From IMG/VR virus record IMGVR_UViG_3300020182_000010, positions 62,001 to 126,000 of that record: DNA of 64,000 nt. One strand, given 5' to 3'. Positions 40,262 to 47,878 of this stretch are shown here, one piece after another. Positions within the stretch are counted from its first letter, which is position 1; every line of letters begins with the position of its first letter. Below the pieces are notes generated by a model. The model had not been told where the DNA came from. It saw only the letters and a list, made by a program, of their open reading frames with translations, and made no database searches. Origin of the DNA: a virus. The translations under genes were made by a program, and so were the position numbers.

Positions 40262-40395
40262 TGTGGAATAGATTTATTAAAGCAATGGAATACCGCTCAT
40301 ACTGTATGGCAATTAGAGAACTACGCAACAAAGGCTTATACAGAGAAGCACAACGTGTTAGTGAATACAAGCACAATATGTATCCGACTAATTAG
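40261..40395 (+). CDS. Tiny DUF1127-related protein
   Basis: A 44-residue protein; YCMAIRELRNKGLYREAQRV resembles the end of the preceding gene, suggesting a duplication. The ATG overlaps the previous TAA. Confidence 0.6.
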   Translation: MWNRFIKAMEYRSYCMAIRELRNKGLYREAQRVSEYKHNMYPTN

Positions 40396-40410
40396 TAGTA
40401 TGACAAAAAA

Positions 40411-40662
40411 TTAATTAGGACCAGCAATAAATTGTAGTTTGCGCATAATGCATTCTACATCTGCTGGTTCAAGATAAGGTATAACATCATCATCTATATG
40501 TATACCAGGCAGTTGAACAAAATTATTATCCTTGAACACCGCGATTTCATAAAAATCTTTATCTGGTTCTCGGATCACACTCAAATCATATTTACCAAAA
40601 GATTGTTTGGCTTGAAAGTGCCGTGGATGTATCTCACTAAATTTCAAATCATAAAAATTCAT
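40411..40662 (-). CDS. Small hypothetical protein
   Basis: An 83-residue mixed protein, beta-rich in the middle (YEIAVFKDNNFVQLPGIHID). It overlaps the SWIM-type gene by 14 nt; last gene of the early run starting at 41211. Confidence 0.6.
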   Translation of the reverse strand: MNFYDLKFSEIHPRHFQAKQSFGKYDLSVIREPDKDFYEIAVFKDNNFVQLPGIHIDDDVIPYLEPADVECIMRKLQFIAGPN

Positions 40663-40870
40663 CTAACGTATCCTCAAATTTTTCTTCGATTGATTTAATG
40701 TGTTTGCATTTTTTAAACGCTGGACAATCACAAGTAAATCCGTTGGGTTTCATTTCGATATTATATATGCCGCCCTTGCTACCAGTTGCAGTCCATGTAG
40801 TTCCGAGTGCCCAATGATTTTTAGTATTAATCAGGTCACTGGGAAATATACGTGGCCCATACTTTGCCAT
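40649..40870 (-). CDS. SWIM zinc-finger-like protein
   Basis: A 73-residue protein with YNIEMKPNGFTCDCPAFKKCKHI, matching the SWIM pattern CxCx(n)CxH in a compact form. SWIM domains bind DNA or protein. The start overlaps the preceding stop (1 nt). Confidence 0.75.
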   Translation of the reverse strand: MAKYGPRIFPSDLINTKNHWALGTTWTATGSKGGIYNIEMKPNGFTCDCPAFKKCKHIKSIEEKFEDTLDEFL

Positions 40871-41211
40871 TATACAGATTCAAATCCAAAGTTTGCTACA
40901 ACTGAACGATTACCATCAGCATCTTCAATAATATTTCCAACTGAAATACTAGACATTTTTCCAAACCGCTCAATCCGATCTTCTGGTCCAATATTTCCTA
41001 CTTCAAAAACATGATCCAGGCTATCAGCAATAATGTTTGCAACATGGGTATAACATTCATCGAATTTCATAGCAGCCGCTTTAAAATTTCCAAATGTTGC
41101 ATCTGCATACGCAGTTGCTTTTTCATGGCAATTCCAGCCCTCTTTATTAACCAGTTCTACTAGTTTTTCATCTAATTGAATTTGATAAACTTTAAAAACT
41201 TGTACTGACAT
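40870..41211 (-). CDS. Small early protein
   Basis: A 113-residue, mostly helical protein (LDEKLVELVNKEGWNCHEKA, FKAAAMKFDECYTHVANII) of unknown function. First gene behind the early promoter at 41243. Confidence 0.65.
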   Translation of the reverse strand: MSVQVFKVYQIQLDEKLVELVNKEGWNCHEKATAYADATFGNFKAAAMKFDECYTHVANIIADSLDHVFEVGNIGPEDRIERFGKMSSISVGNIIEDADGNRSVVANFGFESV

Positions 41212-41242
41212 ATGAGATTTCCTTGTTGCTATCTATACACTC

Positions 41243-41271
41243 TTTATATAGTGATTCGTTCCGTTTGTCAA
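41243..41271 (-). promoter_or_regulatory. Early promoter with ACGAATCA spacer block
   Basis: TTGACA, 17 nt containing AACGAATCAC, TATAAA, reading leftward. Confidence 0.8.
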
Positions 41272-41274
41272 GTT

Positions 41275-41649
41275 TTATTGCATGTGTGAACTAACAAAAT
41301 CTGGACCAAAAAATTCTGCACACATCACTTCTTCTGACGGGCGAGTTTTAGCATAGCGCAAGTGAATTTTAATAAAGTCTTCGGATGACGTTTCTGCGAA
41401 ATCTTTTTTCACACCTCGTCTGAACATCGCTTGCATAGCAGAGTTGAGCATTTCTTTTTGTTCTGCTGTGCATTCTTCTTTTATTGAAAGTGCATATGCG
41501 GCACAGCACAATTCTACGATATTTTTTACTTTGTTGATAGGACACATATAGAAATGACGCAAACCTGATTCTCGACTCTGACTTGCTTTGAAGATTGAGT
41601 TAACACGAATTTCTAGTTCACGCTCAGTCATATCATATACATTATACAT
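41275..41649 (-). CDS. Small early protein
   Basis: A 124-residue helical protein (LEIRVNSIFKASQSRESGLR, EMLNSAMQAMFRRGVKKDF) with no recognised domain. Own early promoter at 41679. Confidence 0.65.
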   Translation of the reverse strand: MYNVYDMTERELEIRVNSIFKASQSRESGLRHFYMCPINKVKNIVELCCAAYALSIKEECTAEQKEMLNSAMQAMFRRGVKKDFAETSSEDFIKIHLRYAKTRPSEEVMCAEFFGPDFVSSHMQ

Positions 41650-41678
41650 AACAGTATCCTCTCTCTGATTACTTAATT

Positions 41679-41707
41679 AATATAGAGCGATTCGTTAGTA
41701 TTGTCAA
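41679..41707 (-). promoter_or_regulatory. Early promoter with ACGAATC spacer block
   Basis: TTGACA, 17 nt containing AACGAATCGC, TATATT, reading leftward. Confidence 0.75.
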
Positions 41708-41712
41708 GTCTT

Positions 41713-42165
41713 TTATGCTGATTTCTTTTCGTAAACTGCTTCGCCATTAGAGAACACACCAATTTGTTCCATTTCTCCAAAGTTTGCGTGAAACTTTTTG
41801 GCAATCTTGCTGACCCATGCTTCTGCTAGTGGATTAACATCATCACCATAGTAACCTTTTTTAGCAACAATCCAGACAGCCGCACACCCACAGTATTCAC
41901 TAACACCAAAATAAGCAAGTTGATTTTCAGCAATTGCTAATTCCTCACGGTCAACCCACTCTTCGCACTCTGACATAGATGGGAAAAGTTCTTTTACTTT
42001 CTCGACCATCCATTCTTTAAAGTGATCCCAATCATCACCGACGAGATATTCATCGAAATTATCAAAATCAACACAATTGTTTTCTTCATCCCATCCGTAA
42101 CCGTGCTCTGATACATCGTAGTACGCAACGATTGCGTCACGTGGTGTAGAAACTGAACGACCCAT
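41713..42165 (-). CDS. Acidic early protein
   Basis: A 150-residue, strongly acidic protein (many Asp/Glu, six or more Trp/Tyr), with CGCAAVWIVAKKGYYGDD as a distinct central strand. No family recognised. Own early promoter at 42198. Acidic charge might suit DNA mimicry, but this is speculation. Confidence 0.65.
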   Translation of the reverse strand: MGRSVSTPRDAIVAYYDVSEHGYGWDEENNCVDFDNFDEYLVGDDWDHFKEWMVEKVKELFPSMSECEEWVDREELAIAENQLAYFGVSEYCGCAAVWIVAKKGYYGDDVNPLAEAWVSKIAKKFHANFGEMEQIGVFSNGEAVYEKKSA

Positions 42166-42197
42166 AGTTATTTCCTCTTCTCAGTGATTACTTAATT

Positions 42198-42226
42198 AAT
42201 GTAAAATGATTCGTTAGATTTGTCAA
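42198..42226 (-). promoter_or_regulatory. Early promoter with ACGAATCA spacer block
   Basis: TTGACA, 17 nt containing AACGAATCAT, TACATT, reading leftward. Part of a 40-bp sequence repeated exactly at 42411. Its -35 overlaps the TGA of the upstream 52-residue gene. Confidence 0.75.
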
Positions 42227-42381
42227 GCTATCTTTTTTAATTTTTCTAAGACTTCCCACATTTCTACCAATACAGGATGAGTTTTTCCTTCGAGACCTGG
42301 CATGTTATCGTAAACCAAGTCATGTACTTCGCCCAACTTTTCTTCGACCACTTCCATTATTTCTTCTTTAGTAAGAGTCAT
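42223..42381 (-). CDS. Tiny acidic early protein
   Basis: A 52-residue helical, acidic protein (LTKEEIMEVVEEKLGEVHDL then MWEVLEKLKKIA). A good AGGGA ribosome site precedes the ATG, and its own promoter lies at 42411. The stop codon is shared with the -35 of the next promoter. Confidence 0.65.
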   Translation of the reverse strand: MTLTKEEIMEVVEEKLGEVHDLVYDNMPGLEGKTHPVLVEMWEVLEKLKKIA

Positions 42382-42410
42382 AACATCCCTTTCTCTCTGA
42401 TTACTTAATT

Positions 42411-42439
42411 AATGTAAAATGATTCGTTAGATTTGTCAA
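42411..42439 (-). promoter_or_regulatory. Early promoter, duplicate of 42198
   Basis: TTGACA, 17 nt containing AACGAATCAT, TACATT, reading leftward; identical to 42198-42226 including the flanking TTAATTAAG. Confidence 0.75.
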
Positions 42440-42462
42440 GTATTATTTAACACTTTTAGAGA

Positions 42463-42651
42463 TTAAAACTCGTCAATTAAAACACAATCTTCCTCTTCAT
42501 CTTCACTCAAGTAAATAGAATCAAAAAGGGATTTAGGAACAACACCCAACCCAACCTTAGAACGTGTTTGACAATAGTGTTCATAATCTACACACTCTTT
42601 GATTTCGGGCAGAAAAGATAATGGATGGGATGTGATAATTTCTTGTGTCAT
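42463..42651 (-). CDS. Small early protein
   Basis: A 62-residue protein with an acidic C-terminus (LSEDEEEDCVLIDEF). No motif recognised. It follows promoter 42683. Confidence 0.6.
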   Translation of the reverse strand: MTQEIITSHPLSFLPEIKECVDYEHYCQTRSKVGLGVVPKSLFDSIYLSEDEEEDCVLIDEF

Positions 42652-42682
42652 GTGATTCTCTTTCTTGTTAACTTATACATAC

Positions 42683-42711
42683 TTTATAGCAGATGTATAT
42701 TATGTTGTCAA
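42683..42711 (-). promoter_or_regulatory. Early promoter
   Basis: TTGACA, 17 nt, TATAAA, reading leftward; this copy lacks the ACGAATCA block. It abuts the terminator at 42714. Confidence 0.75.
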
Positions 42712-42713
42712 GT

Positions 42714-42739
42714 AAAAAGGGCACCGAAGCGCCCTTTTA
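42714..42739 (-). terminator. Terminator with TTCG tetraloop
   Basis: Reading leftward, GGGCGC-TTCG-GTGCCC then a T run, 16 nt past the stop at 42755. A near-identical copy lies at 62880. Confidence 0.85.
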
Positions 42740-42754
42740 TTTTCCTCATTTGTA

Positions 42755-43009
42755 CTAATTAGCAAAAAGTGGTTGCATTGTTTCGAAAACTTTATTGTAA
42801 GCATTTACTTCTGCTTCATAGTATTCATAAAAATCGGAATCATCAGCGAAGTGTGCGTGGTCACAATTATAACTAGCACAATGTTCATCCCAAACACGGT
42901 TCATTGCTTCCATACCTTCAAGCAAATCACCACGACCATAAGAAGTCATTACTGTTTTCGCATCTTCAAAGGTAGTATTGAACTGGTAAAAACTAGGAAT
43001 TCTAAACAT
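42755..43009 (-). CDS. Small early protein
   Basis: An 84-residue acidic helical protein (AKTVMTSYGRGDLLEGMEAM, FYEYYEAEVNAYNKVFETM). No family recognised. CGGAGAA ribosome site, own promoter and own terminator: a monocistronic early unit. Confidence 0.65.
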   Translation of the reverse strand: MFRIPSFYQFNTTFEDAKTVMTSYGRGDLLEGMEAMNRVWDEHCASYNCDHAHFADDSDFYEYYEAEVNAYNKVFETMQPLFAN

Positions 43010-43042
43010 ATCGTGTTCTCCGTTTTTCTAACTTATACATTC

Positions 43043-43071
43043 TTTATATACTGATTCGTTTAGAATGTCAA
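43043..43071 (-). promoter_or_regulatory. Early promoter with ACGAATCA spacer block
   Basis: TTGACA, 17 nt containing AACGAATCAG, TATAAA, reading leftward. Confidence 0.8.
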
Positions 43072-43078
43072 GTAAAAA

Positions 43079-43903
43079 CTAAGAAAACATATTATTTAAA
43101 TTGCCGTCGAATATAAAATGACCTGTGTGGTCTAATTTAACTAATGGGTCAAGTAATATTTCACCGCCAATATTTTGCCAACGACGGCAAAATGCATAAT
43201 CTTCTGATAGATATCGTTTAGTATCAGGTTCCAAGTAAGTGTCAAAGAATAGATAAGTCCATTTAGCAAACTCTGGATCTAAATTTAAATCATTGTTAAA
43301 GTAAAGATCCGGATATTCTTTGACCATTTTCATAATAACTTCACGCTTGATTAACATGAAACCGGTTGCAGCATCTTTAAGTAATGCTAATCCATCAGTC
43401 ATTTGCATTCTTGGCGTATCTTCATCTAAATTATACTTGAAGTTAAGAGCATAATTTGATCCCACTGAATTTAATATGTCACTATCTATTGATGAATTGT
43501 TTTTAACTGCATTTTGTATTTTATTCCAATCCAATTCTTTCTTTGGATATGCACCAACGACAATATCTTTGTCATGCTGTAGCATATGTAAAATATCCAG
43601 TGCATCAAAATTTATATCTGCATCTATAAACATCATATGTGTTGCTGCAGGATTAGACATAAAGTATGCTACCATATGACATCTTGCACGTGATATCAAT
43701 GATTCATTTGCACTTGTGGTAAGAGAATAGGGGATTCCATACTTAGTGAACATCATATGTGCACGTGACCAAGACCGAAAAAAAGGTTCAGTTACCTGTC
43801 CACCATAACATGGAGTACAGTAATGCACATGTGTTTTTTTAATGAAGTCTAAATCAATTTCTTTTCTAAATTGCTGGCAGTGCTCTAATGCGCTATTATT
43901 CAA
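43079..43903 (-). CDS. Glycosyltransferase-like protein (GT-A fold)
   Basis: A 274-residue protein: HVHYCTPCYGGQVTEPFFRS, SLISRARCHMVAYFM, THMMFIDADINFDALD (DxD metal motif), VVGAYPKK, TGFMLIKREV, and YLSEDYAFCRRWQNIGG, followed by LDHTGH. This is a pattern I have seen in phage GT-A glycosyltransferases. The only in-frame start after the upstream stop codon is TTG at 43903. It may decorate virion protein, DNA or host glycans, with the epimerase at 38461. Confidence 0.75.
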   Translation of the reverse strand: MNNSALEHCQQFRKEIDLDFIKKTHVHYCTPCYGGQVTEPFFRSWSRAHMMFTKYGIPYSLTTSANESLISRARCHMVAYFMSNPAATHMMFIDADINFDALDILHMLQHDKDIVVGAYPKKELDWNKIQNAVKNNSSIDSDILNSVGSNYALNFKYNLDEDTPRMQMTDGLALLKDAATGFMLIKREVIMKMVKEYPDLYFNNDLNLDPEFAKWTYLFFDTYLEPDTKRYLSEDYAFCRRWQNIGGEILLDPLVKLDHTGHFIFDGNLNNMFS

Positions 43904-43938
43904 TTTTTATCCACTTCATTAATTTATAGTATTACTAC

Positions 43939-43967
43939 ATTATATACGATTCTACAGTAGATGTCAA
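43939..43967 (-). promoter_or_regulatory. Early promoter with GAATC spacer block
   Basis: TTGACA, 17 nt containing TAGAATCGTA, TATAAT, reading leftward. It overlaps the last codons of the upstream kinase gene. Confidence 0.75.
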
Positions 43968-44644
43968 CGTTTTTGATCTTGTATCCATGCCTTTGCTTGT
44001 CTACTGTCAGGAGAACTATTTAAAAATTTCTGTACATTTTTATATACGGTATTAAAGTTCTCTTGGCGTTCTTTATTTTCCTGGCCCATTGTATTATCTA
44101 CAACATGAAAGTCAGCAGCGCCAAAAACTTGCTGAAATTGCATCAGATTATTCTGAACTCTATGCCACATTTTTATTACTACCTCGTCTGGTAATCTTCT
44201 AGCTCTATTTTTGTTTAACCTCGTTGCTTGTTCAAGGCTAGTGTTTACCATAATCATCATTGTGTTGTAACCCAATGACTTTAATGCTTCACTATCTTTT
44301 TTAACTTTGCTCACATCTTTGCCTGTGCCATCAATTAGTACACCCAGTCTACCATCTAAAAAGTGTCCACGTCTTTTTTGTGTAAGGTCTTTTGCTTTTT
44401 TGCGTACTTCTTGTCCTTGTGTTGAAAACACTTGCTCTGGATCACTTAGGTCAATATCTTGTTTCTGTGCTAAGTACTCATAAATTTCATCACTATTGAT
44501 AGTTTTGAGGCCAGTGCCGCCCAACATCTTTCCAGCCACATATGACTTTCCAGATCCAGGACCACCAGCCATAAAAACTGCTTTGAAAATATGGGGATCA
44601 TTCACGCCCTCTTCCATAGATTGTATGATTTCATTAACCCGCAT
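43964..44644 (-). CDS. Zeta-toxin-like P-loop kinase with possible capsid-targeting N-terminus
   Basis: A 226-residue P-loop protein. VFMAGGPGSGKSYVA holds the Walker A (27-34), LKTINSDEIYEYL and LGVLIDGTGKD follow as in zeta-toxin/polynucleotide-kinase-like folds, and NKNRARRLPDEVV is an Arg-rich lid. It starts MRVNEIIQSMEEG, like several virion-type proteins here, so the enzyme may be packaged. Substrate unknown. Confidence 0.75.
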   Translation of the reverse strand: MRVNEIIQSMEEGVNDPHIFKAVFMAGGPGSGKSYVAGKMLGGTGLKTINSDEIYEYLAQKQDIDLSDPEQVFSTQGQEVRKKAKDLTQKRRGHFLDGRLGVLIDGTGKDVSKVKKDSEALKSLGYNTMMIMVNTSLEQATRLNKNRARRLPDEVVIKMWHRVQNNLMQFQQVFGAADFHVVDNTMGQENKERQENFNTVYKNVQKFLNSSPDSRQAKAWIQDQKR

Positions 44645-44672
44645 TTGTACTTACTCCATTAATTCATTATAT

Positions 44673-44681
44673 ATATTTATC
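44673..44681 (-). promoter_or_regulatory. Late-type promoter (GATAAATAT)
   Basis: Reading leftward, 28 nt before the ATG at 44644; overlaps the stop of the upstream structural gene. Confidence 0.55.
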
Positions 44682-46761
44682 ATGAACCTAAAACTGTTTG
44701 TGATTTTATTGATTCCCAAGATGTGATACTATTTGCTATTTTAGGAGAAATATTATTAATAATTCTAGTATGTCGTGGTTTTATACTGTTCATATAAAGT
44801 ATACGCTTTTCTTCTTCCTTAACTGAGTCATAATCTGCGCCAGGAGATTCATATGATAATTCTTTTCGTATGCTATATAAATCACGTAAAATTTTCTTGT
44901 AGCTAGAAAGTTCTTCGACTATTATAATTGCTTGTTGTTTTTGTCCTGATTGGAATATACTAGTATTACTTCCTGTATATTGCCTAATATCATTAATTGT
45001 ATTTCTAATTAATGTTTGTTGTGCAGTTACATTAGGACCTATTTCAGACCGCCACATTGTTTTAAATACACTAGCAAGTACAGACATTAATGGTAATCCA
45101 TTACTGTTGTTATCAGTGATTACATTATTGCCAGAAGTATTAATAATATCTGCTTCTGATGTAGATAATGCAACTTGTGGATTAGATGAATCACTACGGG
45201 TATTAAATGATTGGTCTGAATTACTGCCACCAAATGTGATGCCATCTATATCTTTAATACTAGGAGGTAAATCTAAATCAGGAATGGGTAATTGGGATGT
45301 TGCACGTTTAGAAATAGATGAAATGACAGATGAAGTAGCTGATATTGAATTACTACCTGTCAGAGGTTTTTTAATAACTCTTGATGATCCATCAGATGAT
45401 GTAATGGTCTCAAATTTTGAATCTAGACCAATCTTATCAGCATATAGATCAAATAAGTATGAGTCTACAGGTTGGTAGATACTTGCTGCTAGACTAAATG
45501 GAGATTGTGGGACACCAGGTTGTGAAGCCGCTTCAGAATTTACACTACTAATTATAGAATCAACATCCCCAGCAAACACACGCGGATCAAGACTGGTAGG
45601 AATATTAAAACCTGCATTTCCTGTCGGCAAGGGTGCATTTAATAGTCCTGCTGCATCTTTCAATGCAGATGATCCTGTATTCATTAATACTGCTAATTTA
45701 CATGGATCTAGCATTGCAGCAGCCATTGTCATTGCTTTTAGTTTGTCTGCTATTTGTGCTGTCATATTTGCAAGGCTTGATATTTCTCCAAATATTTGAT
45801 TTGCCACACTTGAAACTGCATTCATTGCACTTGATGCCATATTACCCAAATCACCCAATATGCTTTTAATATTTGGTAACGATCCTAATGCATTCGTCAA
45901 TGCACTATTAACTACTCCTGATATATCAGATATCAATGAATTAATATTACTGGATATTGGTCCAACTATTCCAGAAATTATATTTGAAATATTATTTGAA
46001 ATACCATTGAAAAAATCCATAATACCAGACTGTCCTAATATATTCATAATAGATGTTTTTGCACTATCTAAAAGATCAAACGCACTATCAAAACCGCCTG
46101 ACATTACTCCCATCAATTCATTAAATAAGCTACAACTACTATCTTGCTCTCCAAAACTTCTATTAAGACCTGACAACGTATCTGCATCTTGCAATGTTTG
46201 TGGCAAATCTGTAATTTGTTGGTTAGTATGAATATTTAAATTATTATACATTTCAATAGCGGCAGTTCCCAACACGGCACCAATTAATATTTTATCAAAA
46301 TCTATTCCAGTTTGAGATAAAACACCGGCAATTATCGTACTTTTAGTAAGAACACTGCCACCATTACTTTCATTAGACAACATGTTAAAAGAGTCATTTG
46401 CACTATTTAATGATACAACCCCTGGACTTGAAACATATTCAGTATAATTTGTATTACCATTTGTAGAAACTGCACTATACGGATTGGTAAAATTGTTATC
46501 TGCTAATTCACTTGATATAATAGATAATGCTTGCTTTCTATTATATTGTTCTTCTGCTGCATTTAATTCTGCTAAACGTGCAGGAGACAATCCAATATTA
46601 TTTTTTTCATCATAAAATTGCACAGGAGTGTTAACAGTTTCTCCTAAAGAATCAAATATAATACTATCTGAATTAGGTGTATTTGATCCGGTTAGACTGC
46701 CGCCGCCTTTTCTTATAAATTCTTGATATCGTCTTTCAAATTCTGCTTCGCTCATTGACAT
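44680..46761 (-). CDS. Large structural protein next to PAAR spike
   Basis: From the ATG at 46761 it is 693 residues (a GTG at 46770 overlapping the PAAR stop is an alternative). Ser/Asn/Ile-rich and repetitive in the middle (NNISNIISGIVGPISSNINS, ALTNALGSLPNI), with several amphipathic or weakly hydrophobic helices at about 250-400 and a coiled C-terminal region. It directly follows the PAAR gene, pointing to the baseplate or tail tip. No domain recognised. Confidence 0.7.
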   Translation of the reverse strand: MSMSEAEFERRYQEFIRKGGGSLTGSNTPNSDSIIFDSLGETVNTPVQFYDEKNNIGLSPARLAELNAAEEQYNRKQALSIISSELADNNFTNPYSAVSTNGNTNYTEYVSSPGVVSLNSANDSFNMLSNESNGGSVLTKSTIIAGVLSQTGIDFDKILIGAVLGTAAIEMYNNLNIHTNQQITDLPQTLQDADTLSGLNRSFGEQDSSCSLFNELMGVMSGGFDSAFDLLDSAKTSIMNILGQSGIMDFFNGISNNISNIISGIVGPISSNINSLISDISGVVNSALTNALGSLPNIKSILGDLGNMASSAMNAVSSVANQIFGEISSLANMTAQIADKLKAMTMAAAMLDPCKLAVLMNTGSSALKDAAGLLNAPLPTGNAGFNIPTSLDPRVFAGDVDSIISSVNSEAASQPGVPQSPFSLAASIYQPVDSYLFDLYADKIGLDSKFETITSSDGSSRVIKKPLTGSNSISATSSVISSISKRATSQLPIPDLDLPPSIKDIDGITFGGSNSDQSFNTRSDSSNPQVALSTSEADIINTSGNNVITDNNSNGLPLMSVLASVFKTMWRSEIGPNVTAQQTLIRNTINDIRQYTGSNTSIFQSGQKQQAIIIVEELSSYKKILRDLYSIRKELSYESPGADYDSVKEEEKRILYMNSIKPRHTRIINNISPKIANSITSWESIKSQTVLGS

Positions 46762-46766
46762 CTTAT

Positions 46767-47072
46767 TCACCCATTAATATATGTTTTGCCTGCTCCAGAT
46801 GCCACTTTAATTCCACATGAGTGAGAATCATTAAGTCTACCAAGTGGTCTGCCATTGACATACACATTAGGAGAACCTTGTACCAATGGGGTGACATGGG
46901 GAACACATGATGGAGGTGAACCCATTGGTATATCGTGTGGGAAAGTTCTATCTCCTGTACGATACGCAAGTTTACCTTCTATGATAACATTTTCACTGCC
47001 CATGCCACACTTCCCTGGCGCACAAGGCGAATGCGCTGTTAATGTGTCTGTTGTTCTAGCAGCAGGTGGCAT
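46767..47072 (-). CDS. PAAR-motif spike-tip protein
   Basis: A 101-residue PAAR protein that sharpens the tip of the tail spike: MPPAARTTD start, NVIIEGKLAYRTGD, HDIPMGSPPSCVPHVTPLVQGSPNVYVNGRPLGRLNDSHSCG in outline, and a terminal KTYING. His and Cys residues would hold the tip metal. TAATG overlap with the upstream gene. Confidence 0.93.
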   Translation of the reverse strand: MPPAARTTDTLTAHSPCAPGKCGMGSENVIIEGKLAYRTGDRTFPHDIPMGSPPSCVPHVTPLVQGSPNVYVNGRPLGRLNDSHSCGIKVASGAGKTYING

Positions 47073-47383
47073 TATGTAATTAATCCTGGTGTATCTGGTA
47101 CAACCAATCCGCTTGTAGCGGCTCGATATGCATCTGTTGTTTCTTTATTTGTTTTTAATACTGCAACTACTTTATCTGCTTTAAATGATACTTCGCCCTC
47201 TGCATCACCAGTAATGGTAAACGGCTGAAATGCAGCACCTTGCGGACCAATTGCTATAGTAAGAGGTCGTGCTAAAACAATTGTTTCAGTGCTTTCACTT
47301 ATCAATTTTCCCAATGCTTCCTGACCACTCATTAGAGAAATGGTAACAATATCATTTACTTTATGTTTCGCTTGTACTAACAT
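47072..47383 (-). CDS. Small baseplate-cluster protein, Sm-like barrel pattern
   Basis: A 103-residue protein: VNDIVTISLMSGQEALGKLISESTETIVLARPLTI resembles the two-strand turn of small Sm/SH3-like barrels. Its position between a fibre-type protein group and PAAR suggests a structural or assembly role. TAATG overlap with PAAR. Confidence 0.65.
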   Translation of the reverse strand: MLVQAKHKVNDIVTISLMSGQEALGKLISESTETIVLARPLTIAIGPQGAAFQPFTITGDAEGEVSFKADKVVAVLKTNKETTDAYRAATSGLVVPDTPGLIT

Positions 47384-47405
47384 TTTATCCTCATTCTATT
47401 ATGTT

Positions 47406-47414
47406 ATATTTATT
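47406..47414 (-). promoter_or_regulatory. Possible late-type promoter (AATAAATAT)
   Basis: Reading leftward, 22 nt before the ATG at 47383; preceded by G, giving GAATAAATAT. Confidence 0.4.
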
Positions 47415-47434
47415 CATTTAATTAACTTCTACTA

Positions 47435-47878
47435 TTATATATCTCTAAACTTTAATGTATTTAAAATGAATTCTTTAGAGAACCTTTTTAATATATCAAA
47501 ATCTTTACTTACATCCTCAAACTTCTCTAGTATTCCACTTCTCCTGTTTAATACCCACCCATCAACCACACATATAAGATACATATCACCGTGAAGTAGA
47601 TCATGTATTAATAATAATTCTGGGTCTTTATCAGGACATGCATGAAGCACGGTATATAAACAGCCTAAACCGTTACCACTGTTAGTATAAAATCCTTCAG
47701 TTATATACTCCCATACATCTGGCCAAATACTAGGGTTATCATAATTAAATCCATTATGATGATAATCTAATCTTTTCCACCAGTCTATAACTTCCTGTAA
47801 GTTATGTTCTGTAAAATTATTTTTAAGTTCTAATCTTCTTTGTCGCCACTCATAAAGAAGTGTAGATTGTTCTTTCAT
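47435..47878 (-). CDS. Hypothetical protein in the tail gene cluster
   Basis: A 147-residue protein: LQEVIDWWKRLDYHHNGFNYDNPSIWPDVWEYI and a second half ending in LLIHDLLHGDMYLICVVDGWVLN. Trp/Tyr-rich. It starts directly after the 731-residue fibre-like gene. Perhaps a chaperone or assembly factor; not recognised. Confidence 0.65.
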   Translation of the reverse strand: MKEQSTLLYEWRQRRLELKNNFTEHNLQEVIDWWKRLDYHHNGFNYDNPSIWPDVWEYITEGFYTNSGNGLGCLYTVLHACPDKDPELLLIHDLLHGDMYLICVVDGWVLNRRSGILEKFEDVSKDFDILKRFSKEFILNTLKFRDI

